In this document: positions 25,204-34,409 of the stretch, in pieces | Layout: the number at the start of each line of letters is the position of its first letter | Numbering within the stretch: position 1 is the first letter of the stretch | Source: CAZHJK01 sp964533275 | Lineage (GTDB): Bacteria; Bacillota; Clostridia; Eubacteriales; Garciellaceae | Length of the DNA: 64,000 nucleotides | Reading direction: 5' to 3' | Assembly (NCBI GenBank): GCA_964533275.1 | Contig: CAZHJK010000003.1 | Coordinates: 1 to 64,000 of the forward strand | Notes under the pieces: model-generated | Databases searched by the model: none | What the model saw: only the letters and a program-made list of their open reading frames with translations | What the model was told of the DNA's origin: nothing | Translations under genes and position numbers: made by a program

Positions 25204-27348
25204 ATGGATAATGTACAAAAGCAAAATGAAAATGCAAAACAAGCATTGAATAAGGAAGAACAATTGGAAATTTTTCGAATGGATCACGATGGAACAGAAT
25301 TAACTACAAATCAAGGCTTAAAACTTTCTAACACAGATGATTCACTTAAAGCAGGGGATAGAGGACCCACATTAATGGAAGATTTTCATTTTCGCGAGAA
25401 GGTTATGCACTTTGATCATGAGAGAATACCAGAGCGGGTGGTCCATGCTAGAGGTTCTGGAGCTCATGGATATTTTCAGGTATATGAATCCATGGCGGAA
25501 TACACCAAGGCTAAATTTCTTCAGGATCCTTCGGTGAAAACACCGGTTTTTGTTCGCTTTTCTACTGTTGTAGGTTCACGAGGTTCCGCTGATACTGTTC
25601 GAGATGTAAGGGGATTTGCCACCAAGTTTTATACTGAAGAAGGGAACTATGACTTAGTGTCCAATAATATACCGGTATTCTTTATACAGGATGGAATAAA
25701 GTTTCCTGATGTTGTACATGCAATAAAGCCCGAGCCAGATAATGAAATTCCACAGGCATCAGCAGCCCATGATACATTTTGGGACTTTGTGGTCAGCACT
25801 CCAGAAACAGCTCATATGATAATGTGGTTGCTTTCAGATAGAGGTATTCCTAGAAGTTTTCGCATGATGGAGGGCTTTGGGGTACACGCCTTTAGATTTA
25901 TTAATGATCAAAATAAGGCATATTTCGTTAAGTTCCATTGGAAGCCTCTTTTAGGAGTACATAGTCTTGTTTGGGATGAGGCACAAAAAATAGCAGGAAA
26001 GGATCCGGACTTTAATAGAAGGGATCTCTGGGATGCCATAGATATGGGAGAATATCCAGAGTTTGAGTTAGGCGTACAAATAATTGATGAAGAGGATGAA
26101 TTTAAATTTGATTTTGATATACTAGATGCCACCAAGTTTTGGCCTGAGGAATTGGTTCCTGTAAAGATAATCGGAAAGATGGTTTTAAATAAGAACCCAG
26201 ATAACTTCTTTGCAGAGACTGAACAGGTAGCATTTCATCCGGGTCATGTGGTTCCCGGAATAGATTTTACTAATGATCCACTACTGCAGGGACGACTGTT
26301 TTCCTACTTGGATACACAATTAATTAGACTGGGAGGTCCGAACTTCCATGAGATTCCCATCAATAGACCCTTAGCACCGGTACATAACAATCAGCGGGAT
26401 GGCTATAATAGAATGACCATTGACCAAGGTAAGGTAAGCTATTCTCCTAATTCCTTAAGAGGAAATGAGCCCCATGTGGTACCTGGCAGTCAAGGAGGCT
26501 ACACCCATTATACAGAAAAGATTGAAGGGAAAAAGGTTAGGGAAAGAAGCCCAAGCTTTAAGGATTTTTATGGTCAGGCAGCCCTATTCTGGAACAGTAT
26601 GTCTAATATAGAAAAGCAACACATCATAGAAGCCTTTCACTTTGAAGTTGGAAAGGTAAAGGATAAGCAGGTTAAACAAAAAGTGGTTGATATGTTTAAT
26701 AATGTGGATGGGGAATTGGCAACTCAGATTGCCCAAGGTATTGGTGCAACACCACCAGCCAATCCCACAAAGCTAACAGGAACAGGTTCTTCTCCTGCAG
26801 TTAGTATGGAAAACACAGTAAAGAATAATCCAAGAACAAGAAAAATAGCCATATTAGCAGAGAATGGTTTTAACTTTTCAGATTTAACCACGGTTATGGA
26901 GAATTTAAAAAATATCGGGGTAGGTTCGGAGATTATTAGTATGAATCTTGGTATGATTACCGGTGATAATGGTCAACAATTAGAGGTTGGGAAAACCTAT
27001 ATCACCACAGCTTCAGTTTTATATGACGGAATTTATGTCCCTGGAGGACAAGAAAATATAGATACCTTGGTTACCCAGGGAGATACCATTGGTTTTGTTA
27101 ATGAAGTATTTAAGCATGCTAAACCAGTAGGAGCAACAAATGAAGGTGTAGACCTTTTAATCGCTACCGCCATACAGGGTGTGGAAATGGCAGGACCCAA
27201 TATCACAAATCAACTATTTACAGATTTAGGAGTAGTCACCATACGGGGACCACAGAATATGAATAGCTTTACCCAGGAGTTTATTAATGCCATAGGACAA
27301 CATCGCCATTGGGGGAGGAAATGCTTAGTGGGAAAGATACCAAGCTAA
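25204..27348 (+). CDS. katE: Large-subunit (clade 2) catalase with DJ-1/PfpI-like C-terminal domain
   Basis: 714 residues, the size of HPII-type catalases. VVHARGSGAHG holds the catalytic His81; SNNIPVFFIQDG gives the distal Asn near 154; RLFSYLDTQLIRLGGPNF carries the heme-ligand tyrosine near 368. A flavodoxin-like PfpI domain covers about 545-700 (KIAILAENGFNFSDL ... YDGIYVPGGQENIDTL). It dismutates hydrogen peroxide, a marker of oxygen tolerance in an otherwise anaerobe-like genome. AAGGAGG precedes ATG 25204. It is a single gene between a remnant and a terminator; no PerR box was recognised. Confidence 0.95.
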   Translation: MDNVQKQNENAKQALNKEEQLEIFRMDHDGTELTTNQGLKLSNTDDSLKAGDRGPTLMEDFHFREKVMHFDHERIPERVVHARGSGAHGYFQVYESMAEYTKAKFLQDPSVKTPVFVRFSTVVGSRGSADTVRDVRGFATKFYTEEGNYDLVSNNIPVFFIQDGIKFPDVVHAIKPEPDNEIPQASAAHDTFWDFVVSTPETAHMIMWLLSDRGIPRSFRMMEGFGVHAFRFINDQNKAYFVKFHWKPLLGVHSLVWDEAQKIAGKDPDFNRRDLWDAIDMGEYPEFELGVQIIDEEDEFKFDFDILDATKFWPEELVPVKIIGKMVLNKNPDNFFAETEQVAFHPGHVVPGIDFTNDPLLQGRLFSYLDTQLIRLGGPNFHEIPINRPLAPVHNNQRDGYNRMTIDQGKVSYSPNSLRGNEPHVVPGSQGGYTHYTEKIEGKKVRERSPSFKDFYGQAALFWNSMSNIEKQHIIEAFHFEVGKVKDKQVKQKVVDMFNNVDGELATQIAQGIGATPPANPTKLTGTGSSPAVSMENTVKNNPRTRKIAILAENGFNFSDLTTVMENLKNIGVGSEIISMNLGMITGDNGQQLEVGKTYITTASVLYDGIYVPGGQENIDTLVTQGDTIGFVNEVFKHAKPVGATNEGVDLLIATAIQGVEMAGPNITNQLFTDLGVVTIRGPQNMNSFTQEFINAIGQHRHWGRKCLVGKIPS

Positions 27349-27360
27349 AATAAAATAACT

Positions 27361-27404
27361 AATAGGGATAAGAGCAAGTTTATGGCTTTTATCCCTATTT
27401 TTTT
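27361..27404 (+). terminator. Rho-independent terminator of katE
   Basis: AATAGGGATAA pairs with TTATCCCTATT and is followed by a run of T. Confidence 0.85.
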
Positions 27405-27490
27405 TATTAACAATTAGGTAAAACCCATCATATATATATTATAGGTAAAAAGAAAGCAACAAAGGAATTAAAAAGCTGGAGGGGAGAAAA

Positions 27491-27858
27491 ATGATTGATT
27501 ATTTGAGGATATACAGCAAAGACTTTAATATGAAAATAGTATATACCCAAAATAAGCAGCTAGTATTATCTACAGGGATAAATAAGCAAAGCCCTGTCAT
27601 AAGGGCTTATTAAAACCAGAGAAAAGAGCAGCTATTCACGGTGTTGTAAAATTCCCCAATGGCAAACCTGTAAAGGATGCATTGGTTAAATTATTTAAAA
27701 CTAAAGATTGCTGTGATTGTGATGTAATACCAGTAACATTTGCATTTACAGATGAATGTGGGCAATTCCTATTTGGAGTTGATTCAGGAGTAGATTATTT
27801 AGTAAAAGTATTCTTTTATAAACCTGAAAAACAAGAATGTAAAGATGATTGCGATTAG
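27491..27858 (+). pseudogene. Frameshifted gene for a small carboxypeptidase-regulatory-like clostridial protein
   Basis: ATG 27491 (GGAGGGGAG upstream) starts a frame ending at TAA 27611-27613. The second frame, from GGC 27604, continues to TAG 27856-27858 and reads GLLKPEKRAAIHGVVKFPNG, KPVKDALVKLFKT, then DECGQFLFGV and a DYLVKVFFYKPE end. The two parts fit after SPVI if one base were inserted near 27601-27603, for example AAG for AG. The whole looks like a small beta-sandwich protein (about 121 residues) of the carboxypeptidase-regulatory type with a CCDCD cluster, common in clostridia. Either a decayed gene or a single-base sequencing error. Confidence 0.7.
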
Positions 27859-27871
27859 ATAAAAATGGATG

Positions 27872-27907
27872 AATACCCTTCATGACAATTAAAGTTTGAA
27901 GGGTATT
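27872..27907 (+). terminator. Hairpin terminator after the frameshifted gene
   Basis: AATACCCTTCA pairs with TGAAGGGTATT around 14 nt; the trailing tract is AT-rich rather than a pure T run. Confidence 0.6.
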
Positions 27908-27925
27908 ATATTATAAAGAATTTTA

Positions 27926-27954
27926 TTGACTTACGGTCAGTCAGTATATAAAAT
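27926..27954 (+). promoter_or_regulatory. Promoter and probable TetR operator of the ABC operon
   Basis: TTGACT (27926-27931) and a -10 in TATAAAAT (27947-27954). Between them, TGACT-TACGGTC-AGTCA (27927-27943) is an inverted repeat with the TGACT/AGTCA half-sites seen in many TetR operators. The TetR gene at the end of the operon is the likely repressor. Confidence 0.65.
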
Positions 27955-28030
27955 GTTTATATATATGATAATAATTAAATATTAAATAAGAATAACTAAC
28001 ATAAAAAAATGAAAAAGGTGAAATGGAATA

Positions 28031-28732
28031 ATGGAATACATAAAACTAGATAATGTACACAAAAGATATAAGATGGGTGAGGTAACTATAAAAGCATTAA
28101 ACGGAGTAAGCTTTGAGATAGAAAAGGGTGATTTTGCCGTAGTAGTAGGTCCCTCAGGAGCCGGAAAGACGACAGTTCTTAATATTCTTGGAGGCATGGA
28201 CAACCTAGATGAGGGAACCATAAGGGTGGATGGATGTGATATAAGTGATTTTAGCCAAAAGGATTTAACCGAATATCGTAGAGATGATATAGGTTTTGTA
28301 TTTCAATTCTATAACCTTGTTCAAAATCTTACGGCACGGGAAAATGTAGAATTGGCTACCCAGATATGTAAGAAGCCTTTAGATGTAGAATATGTATTAG
28401 AAATGGTAGGGCTTAAGGATAGGATGGATAATTTTCCCTCGCAACTATCAGGGGGAGAACAGCAAAGAGTGGCAATAGCTAGGGCATTGGCAAAAAACCC
28501 CAAGCTGCTTTTATGTGATGAACCAACAGGGGCTTTAGATTATATGACAGGTAAAGCAATACTTAAGCTACTGCAGGATACCTGTAAATCCACTGGGATG
28601 ACCGTTGTTGTTATTACCCATAATACAGCATTAACTAGTATGGCGGATAAGATAATTAAAATGAAAAACGGCAAGGTTTCCCAATATAAGATCAATGAAG
28701 ATCCCACTCCTGTAGAAGGGATTGAATGGTAA
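28031..28732 (+). CDS. ABC transporter ATP-binding protein (LolD/MacB type)
   Basis: 233 residues. Walker A GPSGAGKTTVLN (40-51), Q-loop FQFYNL, signature LSGGEQQRVAIARAL from about 139, and Walker B LLLCDEPTGALD are all intact. It pairs with the FtsX-type permease encoded by the next gene, which overlaps its stop codon, so the two are translationally coupled. The transporter belongs to the type VII (MacB/FtsX-like) group, typically involved in export or mechanotransmission of envelope signals. Regulated by the local TetR. Confidence 0.93.
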   Translation: MEYIKLDNVHKRYKMGEVTIKALNGVSFEIEKGDFAVVVGPSGAGKTTVLNILGGMDNLDEGTIRVDGCDISDFSQKDLTEYRRDDIGFVFQFYNLVQNLTARENVELATQICKKPLDVEYVLEMVGLKDRMDNFPSQLSGGEQQRVAIARALAKNPKLLLCDEPTGALDYMTGKAILKLLQDTCKSTGMTVVVITHNTALTSMADKIIKMKNGKVSQYKINEDPTPVEGIEW

Positions 28733-31700
28733 TGCAGAAAAAATCTTTTTTCAAGGACCTTATTCGATCCATTTATAAAAGTAAGGCAAGATTTCTATCC
28801 ATTTTAGCCATTATTGCAATAGGGGTAGGGTTTTATGCGGGGATTAATGCCACAGAGCCAGATATGATTCTTTCAGCAGATAAATACTATAGGGATAAAA
28901 ATCTATCGGATTTTAGAATTATTTCCCCCCTTGGTTTTACGGAAAAGGATATAAAGGATATAAGGTCAATAGAAGGAGTAGACAAGATTCAAAAGGGATA
29001 TTCTAAGGATTTATTCCTAAGTTCATATGAAGGTAATATCTCAACCATAAAACTTTTTAGTTATGATCATAAAGATTTTAAAAATTCTTCAGGAATAAAT
29101 ATACCCATAATAAAAGAGGGTAGGATGCCTGAAAAATCTGGAGAAATGGTCGTAGAATACGGAGTTAATGTACCCGAGGAAATAAAAGTGGGAAGTGAGG
29201 TTACCCTTTCCCTGCCCAGTGGAGAAAAGCAGGAAGATTTTATTAAGAATAATAAATTTACCATAGTAGGTATTGTAGACTCTCCTCTATATATAAACTT
29301 TGAGAGGGGACAGACCAATATAGGTGATGGGTCTATAGACTTTTTTGCATATATCAATGAAGATGACTTTAGTATGGAAAGGATCACTGACCTATTCATA
29401 GCAACCCAGGATTCACAAAAACTCAGGGCATATTCTAAGGAGTATAAGGATCATTTAGTCCCTATGGAAAAATTACTAAATGATTTAGGAATAAAAGCCA
29501 TGACCAGGGAAACTCAGGAATTAAGAGATGAACTAAACAAGGGAAAGAAAGAGCTTGAGTCTGAGAAGCGTAAAGCTGAAAGGGATTTAGCTAATGCAGA
29601 GAAAGAGCTACTAGTTGCGGAAAGAGAGATTAGTAGAGGGGAAAGGGAACTAAAGGAGAATAGAATAAAATACACCAAGGAATTAGAGGATAATAGGACA
29701 GAACTGGAAAAGGGTAAGGAAGAGCTGGAAAAAGGCAAGGTCCTATATCAAGAGAACTATGAAAAATGGTTAGAGGGATATGAAGAATATAATATTGGAA
29801 TGTCTGAACTAAATGATGCAAAGGCTCAGCTGGAGACGGCAAGAATTCAGCTGGAAGGAGGAGAGGCAGAATTATCTGATGCTAAAGCACAATTAGAAGG
29901 ACTAGAAGAAGCCATAGTACAATTAGAAAATATAAGAAAAAGATTAGTAGATAATCCTGACATTTCCCAAGAAGAGTTTAATAGGCTAGTAGATGAGGTG
30001 AACTTTATACCTATAGAAGTAGCAATCTACCTTAAGGAAGCCTATAAATATATAGATGATGATGCAAGCAATATTATTATCATTATAGATATGACAATAT
30101 CTACATTAGAAGAGGAATTTAAATCAGGTAAAGAAGAATATGAAGCAGGACTAAAGGAACTTAATAAAAACAAAAACTTTTATGAAAAATCCCTAAAGGA
30201 ATACCAAGCAGGTCTAAAGGAGTTAAATGATGCAAAGGTCTCCATTGAACAAGGGGAAATTGAACTTGCTAAAGCTAAGGCTGATATTAAAGAAAATGAG
30301 AGAAAGCTGGCAGAAGGAGAAGCTGCTTTGATTCAAGGGCAAAAGGAATTAGATAACTCCCTAGAGGAAGCCCGCCTGCAATTAGCTGAAGCTAGGGTTG
30401 AGCTTGCCCAGGGTTGGGAGACCTTTGAGGAAGAGAAAAAAGATGCCTTACAAAAAATAGAGGATGCCCAAGAGGAAATTAAGGATGCTGAGAGAAAAAT
30501 TCTAGAAATACCTAAGGAATGGTTTGTCCTAGATAGGGATGGGAATCCAGGTTATGCAGGCTATGGGGATGATGCCCAGAGAATAGGAGCTGTAGCTAAG
30601 GTATTTCCTTTATTTTTCTTCTTGGTTGCAGCATTAGTATGCCTAACTACCATGACTAGAATGATAGAGGAGGAAAGAGGACAAATAGGCACAATGAAGG
30701 CTTTAGGATATAACACAATAACCATCTCTTCAAAGTATTTAATATATGCCTTACTATCCAGTTTGATTGGTGCCTTATTAGGTTTAAGTGTAGGCTTTAA
30801 GCTCTTTCCAATTGCCATAATGAATGCCTATGGAATTATGTATAAAATACCTGAAAGGATAGCAGTCTATCATTATAATTACGCTATAATCTCCATATTA
30901 ATGGCAGTTATTACTACGGTAGCTGCATCATTACTTGCAACATTACAGGAGCTGCGTTCAACACCAGCTATGCTTTTACAACCAAAGGCGCCTAGACCAG
31001 GCAAGAGAATATTTTTAGAAAGGATAACCCCCCTATGGAAAAGACTTTCCTTCTCCCATAAGGTAACCGCTAGAAATATATTTAGATATAAGAGAAGATT
31101 TTTAATGACGGTAATAGGGATAGCAGGCTGTACTGCCCTATTACTTACTGGATTTGGGCTTAGGAATTCCATTAACGATATAATGGATATACAATTTGAT
31201 GAGATATTCATTTATGATGGGCAGGTAGTTCTAGATACAGATAAAGATGAGGATGAAAGGGAACTAGGGGAAATTCTAGGTCAACAGAAAGATGTTACAT
31301 CCTATTTAAGAACCTTAAATCAAAGTGTTAATGCATTGGTTGAAGGTTCGGGAAGAAGCTACGATGTAAATTTATTGGTTCCTGAAGATACAGAAGACTT
31401 CAAGGAATTCTTTAAATTACAAGAAAGAAGGTCTAAGAATAAGATTGAATTAAGCTTAAGGGGAGCAGTAATATCCGAAAAACTAGCAGAACTAATTAAT
31501 GTAGATGTTGGAGATACATTTAAGTATAGGGATTCTGATAATATAAACTATGAGATAAAGGTGGATGCAATAGCAGAAAACTATCTATCCCACTATATAT
31601 ATATGTCCCCGGATTATTATGATCAAATTACCCTAACCTCACCTAAATATAATTCAGGAGTATTTAATATTGAAAAAATGGAGTCTATTAATGAACAAGA

Positions 31701-32193
31701 TTTTAAGGAAAGACTTATAGAACATAAAGGAGTAATGGGGGTTATGTTTACTGAGGGAATTGCAAGTGAGGTTCTAGATACCATGGAAAGCCTAGATTAT
31801 GTGGTATGGATATTAATTATCTCAGCAGGAGCCTTAGCATTTGTAGTGCTATATAACCTAACTAATATAAATATCACTGAAAGAATAAGGGAGATTGCAA
31901 CCATTAAGGTGTTGGGCTTTAGGGATAAGGAAGTATCCACCTATGTATATAGAGAAAATTTAATACTAACAATTATAGGCACCTTAGTTGGGCTAGTATT
32001 AGGGCTATTACTTCATGGATTTGTTATAGGCACTATGGAAATTGATGCAATGATGTTCGGTAAAAGTATACATCTTATAAGCTTTATATTTTCAATAATA
32101 CTTACCATGTTTTTTTCATTACTTGTTAATTTCTTTATGTATTTTAAGCTAAGAAGTGTAAATATGGTTGAATCACTTAAGTCCATTGAATAA
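28726..32193 (+). CDS. FtsX-family ABC permease with large coiled-coil extracellular domain
   Basis: 1155 residues. A transmembrane helix near 15-38 is followed by a MacB-like periplasmic region (about 45-250), then a very long charged heptad-rich coiled coil of about 350 residues (250-610; LNDAKAQLETARIQLEGGEA type repeats), then an FtsX core with helices near 627-650, 670-705, 720-745. A second FtsX unit ends the protein (helices near 795-820, 1025-1050, 1080-1105). It lacks enzymatic motifs. The long coil could span the thick wall. Start is ATG 28726 or ATG 28732; both overlap the ATPase stop codon. Similar giant permeases are associated with TetR regulators in Firmicutes; substrate unknown. 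Confidence 0.88.
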   Translation: MVMQKKSFFKDLIRSIYKSKARFLSILAIIAIGVGFYAGINATEPDMILSADKYYRDKNLSDFRIISPLGFTEKDIKDIRSIEGVDKIQKGYSKDLFLSSYEGNISTIKLFSYDHKDFKNSSGINIPIIKEGRMPEKSGEMVVEYGVNVPEEIKVGSEVTLSLPSGEKQEDFIKNNKFTIVGIVDSPLYINFERGQTNIGDGSIDFFAYINEDDFSMERITDLFIATQDSQKLRAYSKEYKDHLVPMEKLLNDLGIKAMTRETQELRDELNKGKKELESEKRKAERDLANAEKELLVAEREISRGERELKENRIKYTKELEDNRTELEKGKEELEKGKVLYQENYEKWLEGYEEYNIGMSELNDAKAQLETARIQLEGGEAELSDAKAQLEGLEEAIVQLENIRKRLVDNPDISQEEFNRLVDEVNFIPIEVAIYLKEAYKYIDDDASNIIIIIDMTISTLEEEFKSGKEEYEAGLKELNKNKNFYEKSLKEYQAGLKELNDAKVSIEQGEIELAKAKADIKENERKLAEGEAALIQGQKELDNSLEEARLQLAEARVELAQGWETFEEEKKDALQKIEDAQEEIKDAERKILEIPKEWFVLDRDGNPGYAGYGDDAQRIGAVAKVFPLFFFLVAALVCLTTMTRMIEEERGQIGTMKALGYNTITISSKYLIYALLSSLIGALLGLSVGFKLFPIAIMNAYGIMYKIPERIAVYHYNYAIISILMAVITTVAASLLATLQELRSTPAMLLQPKAPRPGKRIFLERITPLWKRLSFSHKVTARNIFRYKRRFLMTVIGIAGCTALLLTGFGLRNSINDIMDIQFDEIFIYDGQVVLDTDKDEDERELGEILGQQKDVTSYLRTLNQSVNALVEGSGRSYDVNLLVPEDTEDFKEFFKLQERRSKNKIELSLRGAVISEKLAELINVDVGDTFKYRDSDNINYEIKVDAIAENYLSHYIYMSPDYYDQITLTSPKYNSGVFNIEKMESINEQDFKERLIEHKGVMGVMFTEGIASEVLDTMESLDYVVWILIISAGALAFVVLYNLTNINITERIREIATIKVLGFRDKEVSTYVYRENLILTIIGTLVGLVLGLLLHGFVIGTMEIDAMMFGKSIHLISFIFSIILTMFFSLLVNFFMYFKLRSVNMVESLKSIE

Positions 32194-32206
32194 GGGGGAT
32201 AAGAAT

Positions 32207-32782
32207 ATGCGTATAACAAAGGATCCTGAGATTAGAAAAGGTGAGATCATTGAGGCTGCCAAGGTCTTATTTGAAAGCAAGGGAATTAAAAAGACCTCCA
32301 TAAATGAAATCGCCAATCGTATAGGGGTGGCAAAGGGCTTGGTATACTATTATTTTTCATCAAAGGAAGAGTTGATAGAGGCTGTAGTAGAGGATTTTAT
32401 TGAGGGCGTTGATGAACAACTTAAGAGTATAATGGAAAATGATAATCTAGACTTTTATCTAAAGCTTAGAGCAATTCTTGATTTTTATTTTAATTCTATA
32501 CAAAACCATCCAGCCATATCATCTTATTCCCCAGGAAATCCTGGGATGTTTTCTCTGATAAGAGACAGGCTATCTAATATTGCATTATTTCATGCCCAGG
32601 ATTTAATTATTATAGGATTAAAGCAGGATATTATAAAAATAAAATATCCAGAGTATATGCTAGATGTTATAATTAGGGGACTAGGGGATCTATATATTAA
32701 GGGGGTTACCGATCCTGAAATTCACACCATACTTGTAGAACAATTATTAGGCTTAGAGGAAGATACACTTAGTTTAGGATAG
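32207..32782 (+). CDS. TetR/AcrR family transcriptional regulator
   Basis: 191 residues from ATG 32207, with AAGGGGG 9 nt upstream; the longer frame from 32168 overlaps the permease gene and is not needed. The helix-turn-helix is AAKVLFESKGIKKTSINEIA, then NRIGVAKGLVYYYFSSKEEL, the classic TetR signature. The C-terminal ligand domain is unassigned. It is 13 bp after the permease gene and probably represses the operon from the TGACT/AGTCA operator at 27927. Ligand unknown. Confidence 0.9.
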   Translation: MRITKDPEIRKGEIIEAAKVLFESKGIKKTSINEIANRIGVAKGLVYYYFSSKEELIEAVVEDFIEGVDEQLKSIMENDNLDFYLKLRAILDFYFNSIQNHPAISSYSPGNPGMFSLIRDRLSNIALFHAQDLIIIGLKQDIIKIKYPEYMLDVIIRGLGDLYIKGVTDPEIHTILVEQLLGLEEDTLSLG

Positions 32783-32833
32783 ATTTTTTCTAAAACCGAG
32801 AAGAGTATCCCAAAATAAAACAGAAGAAGGAAC

Positions 32834-32874
32834 AAGCTTGACAGGGCTGGATTTACTGTGTTAAGCTTTTTTAA
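32834..32874 (+). terminator. Rho-independent terminator of the ABC/TetR operon
   Basis: AAGCTT-g-ACAG pairs with CTGT-gtt-AAGCTT, followed by TTTTTT. Confidence 0.7.
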
Positions 32875-32907
32875 AATATCATAATAAAACATATTGGGGT
32901 TGATAGA

Positions 32908-33279
32908 ATGGCATTAAACGAAATTATTAGAATAATAGCACTTATAGGTGCATTCTTTGGTATCTACTATGTAATATCTATAGTTTCCTTAAAAAAAAAT
33001 ATAATAAAAGTTATTAAGATATTTGAAAAAAATAACGCCTTAACTGCTAAAACAGCGGTAAGCTTAGAGAATCTTGGAATAATTCAACAGAACCTACTTG
33101 AAAGGACTGTAAAAAGGCGTGATGACAGAATTCATGCTTTGAAATTTTTGATGGGTTACCAGTGTGTGATTACCTCTGACAACGAGAGATACTATCTAAA
33201 TAAAAAGAAAATGGCTACATTCAGAAGAGACGGTAACTTAATAGCAAGATTTATTATACCACCAAACCTGGATAATTGA
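32908..33279 (+). CDS. Hypothetical membrane-anchored small protein
   Basis: 123 residues; TTGGGGTTG-type ribosome binding site before ATG 32908. One transmembrane helix (about 6-27, IIRIIALIGAFFGIYYVISI), then a short coiled segment and a basic cytoplasmic domain (LLERTVKRRDDRIHALKFL, RYYLNKKKMATFRRDG). No known family recognised. It stands alone between two terminators. Confidence 0.55.
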   Translation: MALNEIIRIIALIGAFFGIYYVISIVSLKKNIIKVIKIFEKNNALTAKTAVSLENLGIIQQNLLERTVKRRDDRIHALKFLMGYQCVITSDNERYYLNKKKMATFRRDGNLIARFIIPPNLDN

Positions 33280-33315
33280 TTACAAATACATAAGGATTGC
33301 CCACTTGCACTGATA

Positions 33316-33356
33316 AAAGGGAACGGAGTTCATGATAATATGAAGCCGTTCCCTTT
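33316..33356. terminator. Bidirectional terminator between convergent genes
   Basis: AAAGGGAACGG pairs with CCGTTCCCTTT; an inner TTCAT/ATGAA stem extends it. It belongs to the GGGAACG palindrome family and separates the + strand hypothetical gene from the minus-strand DUF454 gene. Confidence 0.7.
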
Positions 33357-33401
33357 ACTATTAAAATATTCTAAATAGAGTAAAGTAACAAGAAGACTGG
33401 A

Positions 33402-33776
33402 CTATGGGCTGTTTTCAGAGATTATGGTTCTTAAGGAAAGGATATGGCGGCTGACAAAAAAAGCAATAAAAAACAATAGAATTTTAACCCAGTCTAAGGA
33501 TATAAGATATATTGAAAGGGATATTCCTATCCACAGGGAAGCGATAGTAATAATCTTATCCCGTTTAGCCATCCCTCTGCCATCCCTATAATTCTTTATA
33601 TAGGTTCCTAAATATTTATTCCCAACCAACCATCGATACATCTTGGGGGAAGCATTCATATAACATGCTGCTGCCAATAATAAGAAAGGGGTTGTGGGGA
33701 GTATGGGCAGTGCCATCCCTATAATGCCTAATATAACTGAAATAGTTCCTATAAGAATTAATAACACTTTTTTCAT
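33402..33776 (-). CDS. DUF454 (YbaN-like) membrane protein
   Basis: 124 residues. The family pattern GIIGMALPILPTTPFLLLAA and the YMNASPKMYRWLVGNKYLG loop are clear, with hydrophobic helices at about 3-38 and 77-112. DUF454 proteins such as E. coli YbaN are small inner-membrane proteins without firm function. The start codon overlaps the stop of the glutaredoxin gene by 4 bp (ATGA), so the two are translationally coupled. Confidence 0.85.
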   Translation of the reverse strand: MKKVLLILIGTISVILGIIGMALPILPTTPFLLLAAACYMNASPKMYRWLVGNKYLGTYIKNYRDGRGMAKRDKIITIASLWIGISLSIYLISLDWVKILLFFIAFFVSRHILSLRTIISENSP

Positions 33777-34024
33777 CTAATCATCTTCTCCAATTCTCCC
33801 TGTTCCTCTAATGTATTTAATTCAGTATAACCCCCAAGGAAATTACCATTGATAAAAATAAAAGGTACTGTATTTTGACCGGTATTTTCATATAACTCCC
33901 TCTTTTTTTCATTATCACCATCAATTATAACTTCCCTATAGGAAATATTTTTTTCTTCTAATAGTGCCTTTGCCCTTATGCAAAAGGGACAATATGTCCA
34001 TGTGTATAATTCAACCTTAGTCAT
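33773..34024 (-). CDS. grxC: Glutaredoxin 3 family protein
   Basis: 83 residues. The CPFC active site is in TYCPFCIRAKALLEEK near residue 12, then TVPFIFINGNFLGGYTEL supplies the cis-Pro and GG motif of glutathione binding. A small thiol-disulfide oxidoreductase. Low-GC anaerobes seldom make glutathione, so it may use another low-molecular-weight thiol or thioredoxin reductase. First gene of a two-gene minus-strand operon with the DUF454 gene. Confidence 0.9.
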   Translation of the reverse strand: MTKVELYTWTYCPFCIRAKALLEEKNISYREVIIDGDNEKKRELYENTGQNTVPFIFINGNFLGGYTELNTLEEQGELEKMIR

Positions 34025-34409
34025 ATAAATCTCACTCCCCTAATTTTATCCATACTATATATTACCCCAAAATAAGAATTACTAAAAATTTTTAGATTAA
34101 GTTCTATATTATTACATAGTATTACAAATTTAACCCTATGTATATTTTAATCATAGGGATTTATAGTAAAAATTTGTTAAATAGTTATGGTCATATGTCA
34201 AAAATATATTATTTTTTATACTATAAGTTGACAAGTATCTTCTTATCCCATTGATATAATTATTTGCATCTTAGGTTAAATATATTTTTAAAATGTTCTA
34301 AAGGATAATTTTTAGAAATATATATTGGACAAGATTATTTTTTATAGAAAAAAGCTTCATAAATGAAAAGCAAGGAGGTGAATAAAATGAAGGTATAGAT
34401 TAAAAGTGA
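34025..34409. other. Divergent intergenic region before the LPXTG protein
   Basis: AT-rich. It contains a CCCTATG...CATAGGG stem (34134-34158). TTGACA near 34228 and TATAAT near 34255 are consensus but separated by 21 bp, more than a usual spacer. The end carries a perfect AAGGAGGTG (34372-34380) 6 nt before ATG 34387, which only codes for MKV and stop. Confidence 0.55.

Noticed and set aside
34228..34260. Promoter of the LPXTG gene from TTGACA and TATAAT
   Set aside because: The spacer is 21 bp, outside the normal 16-18 bp range.
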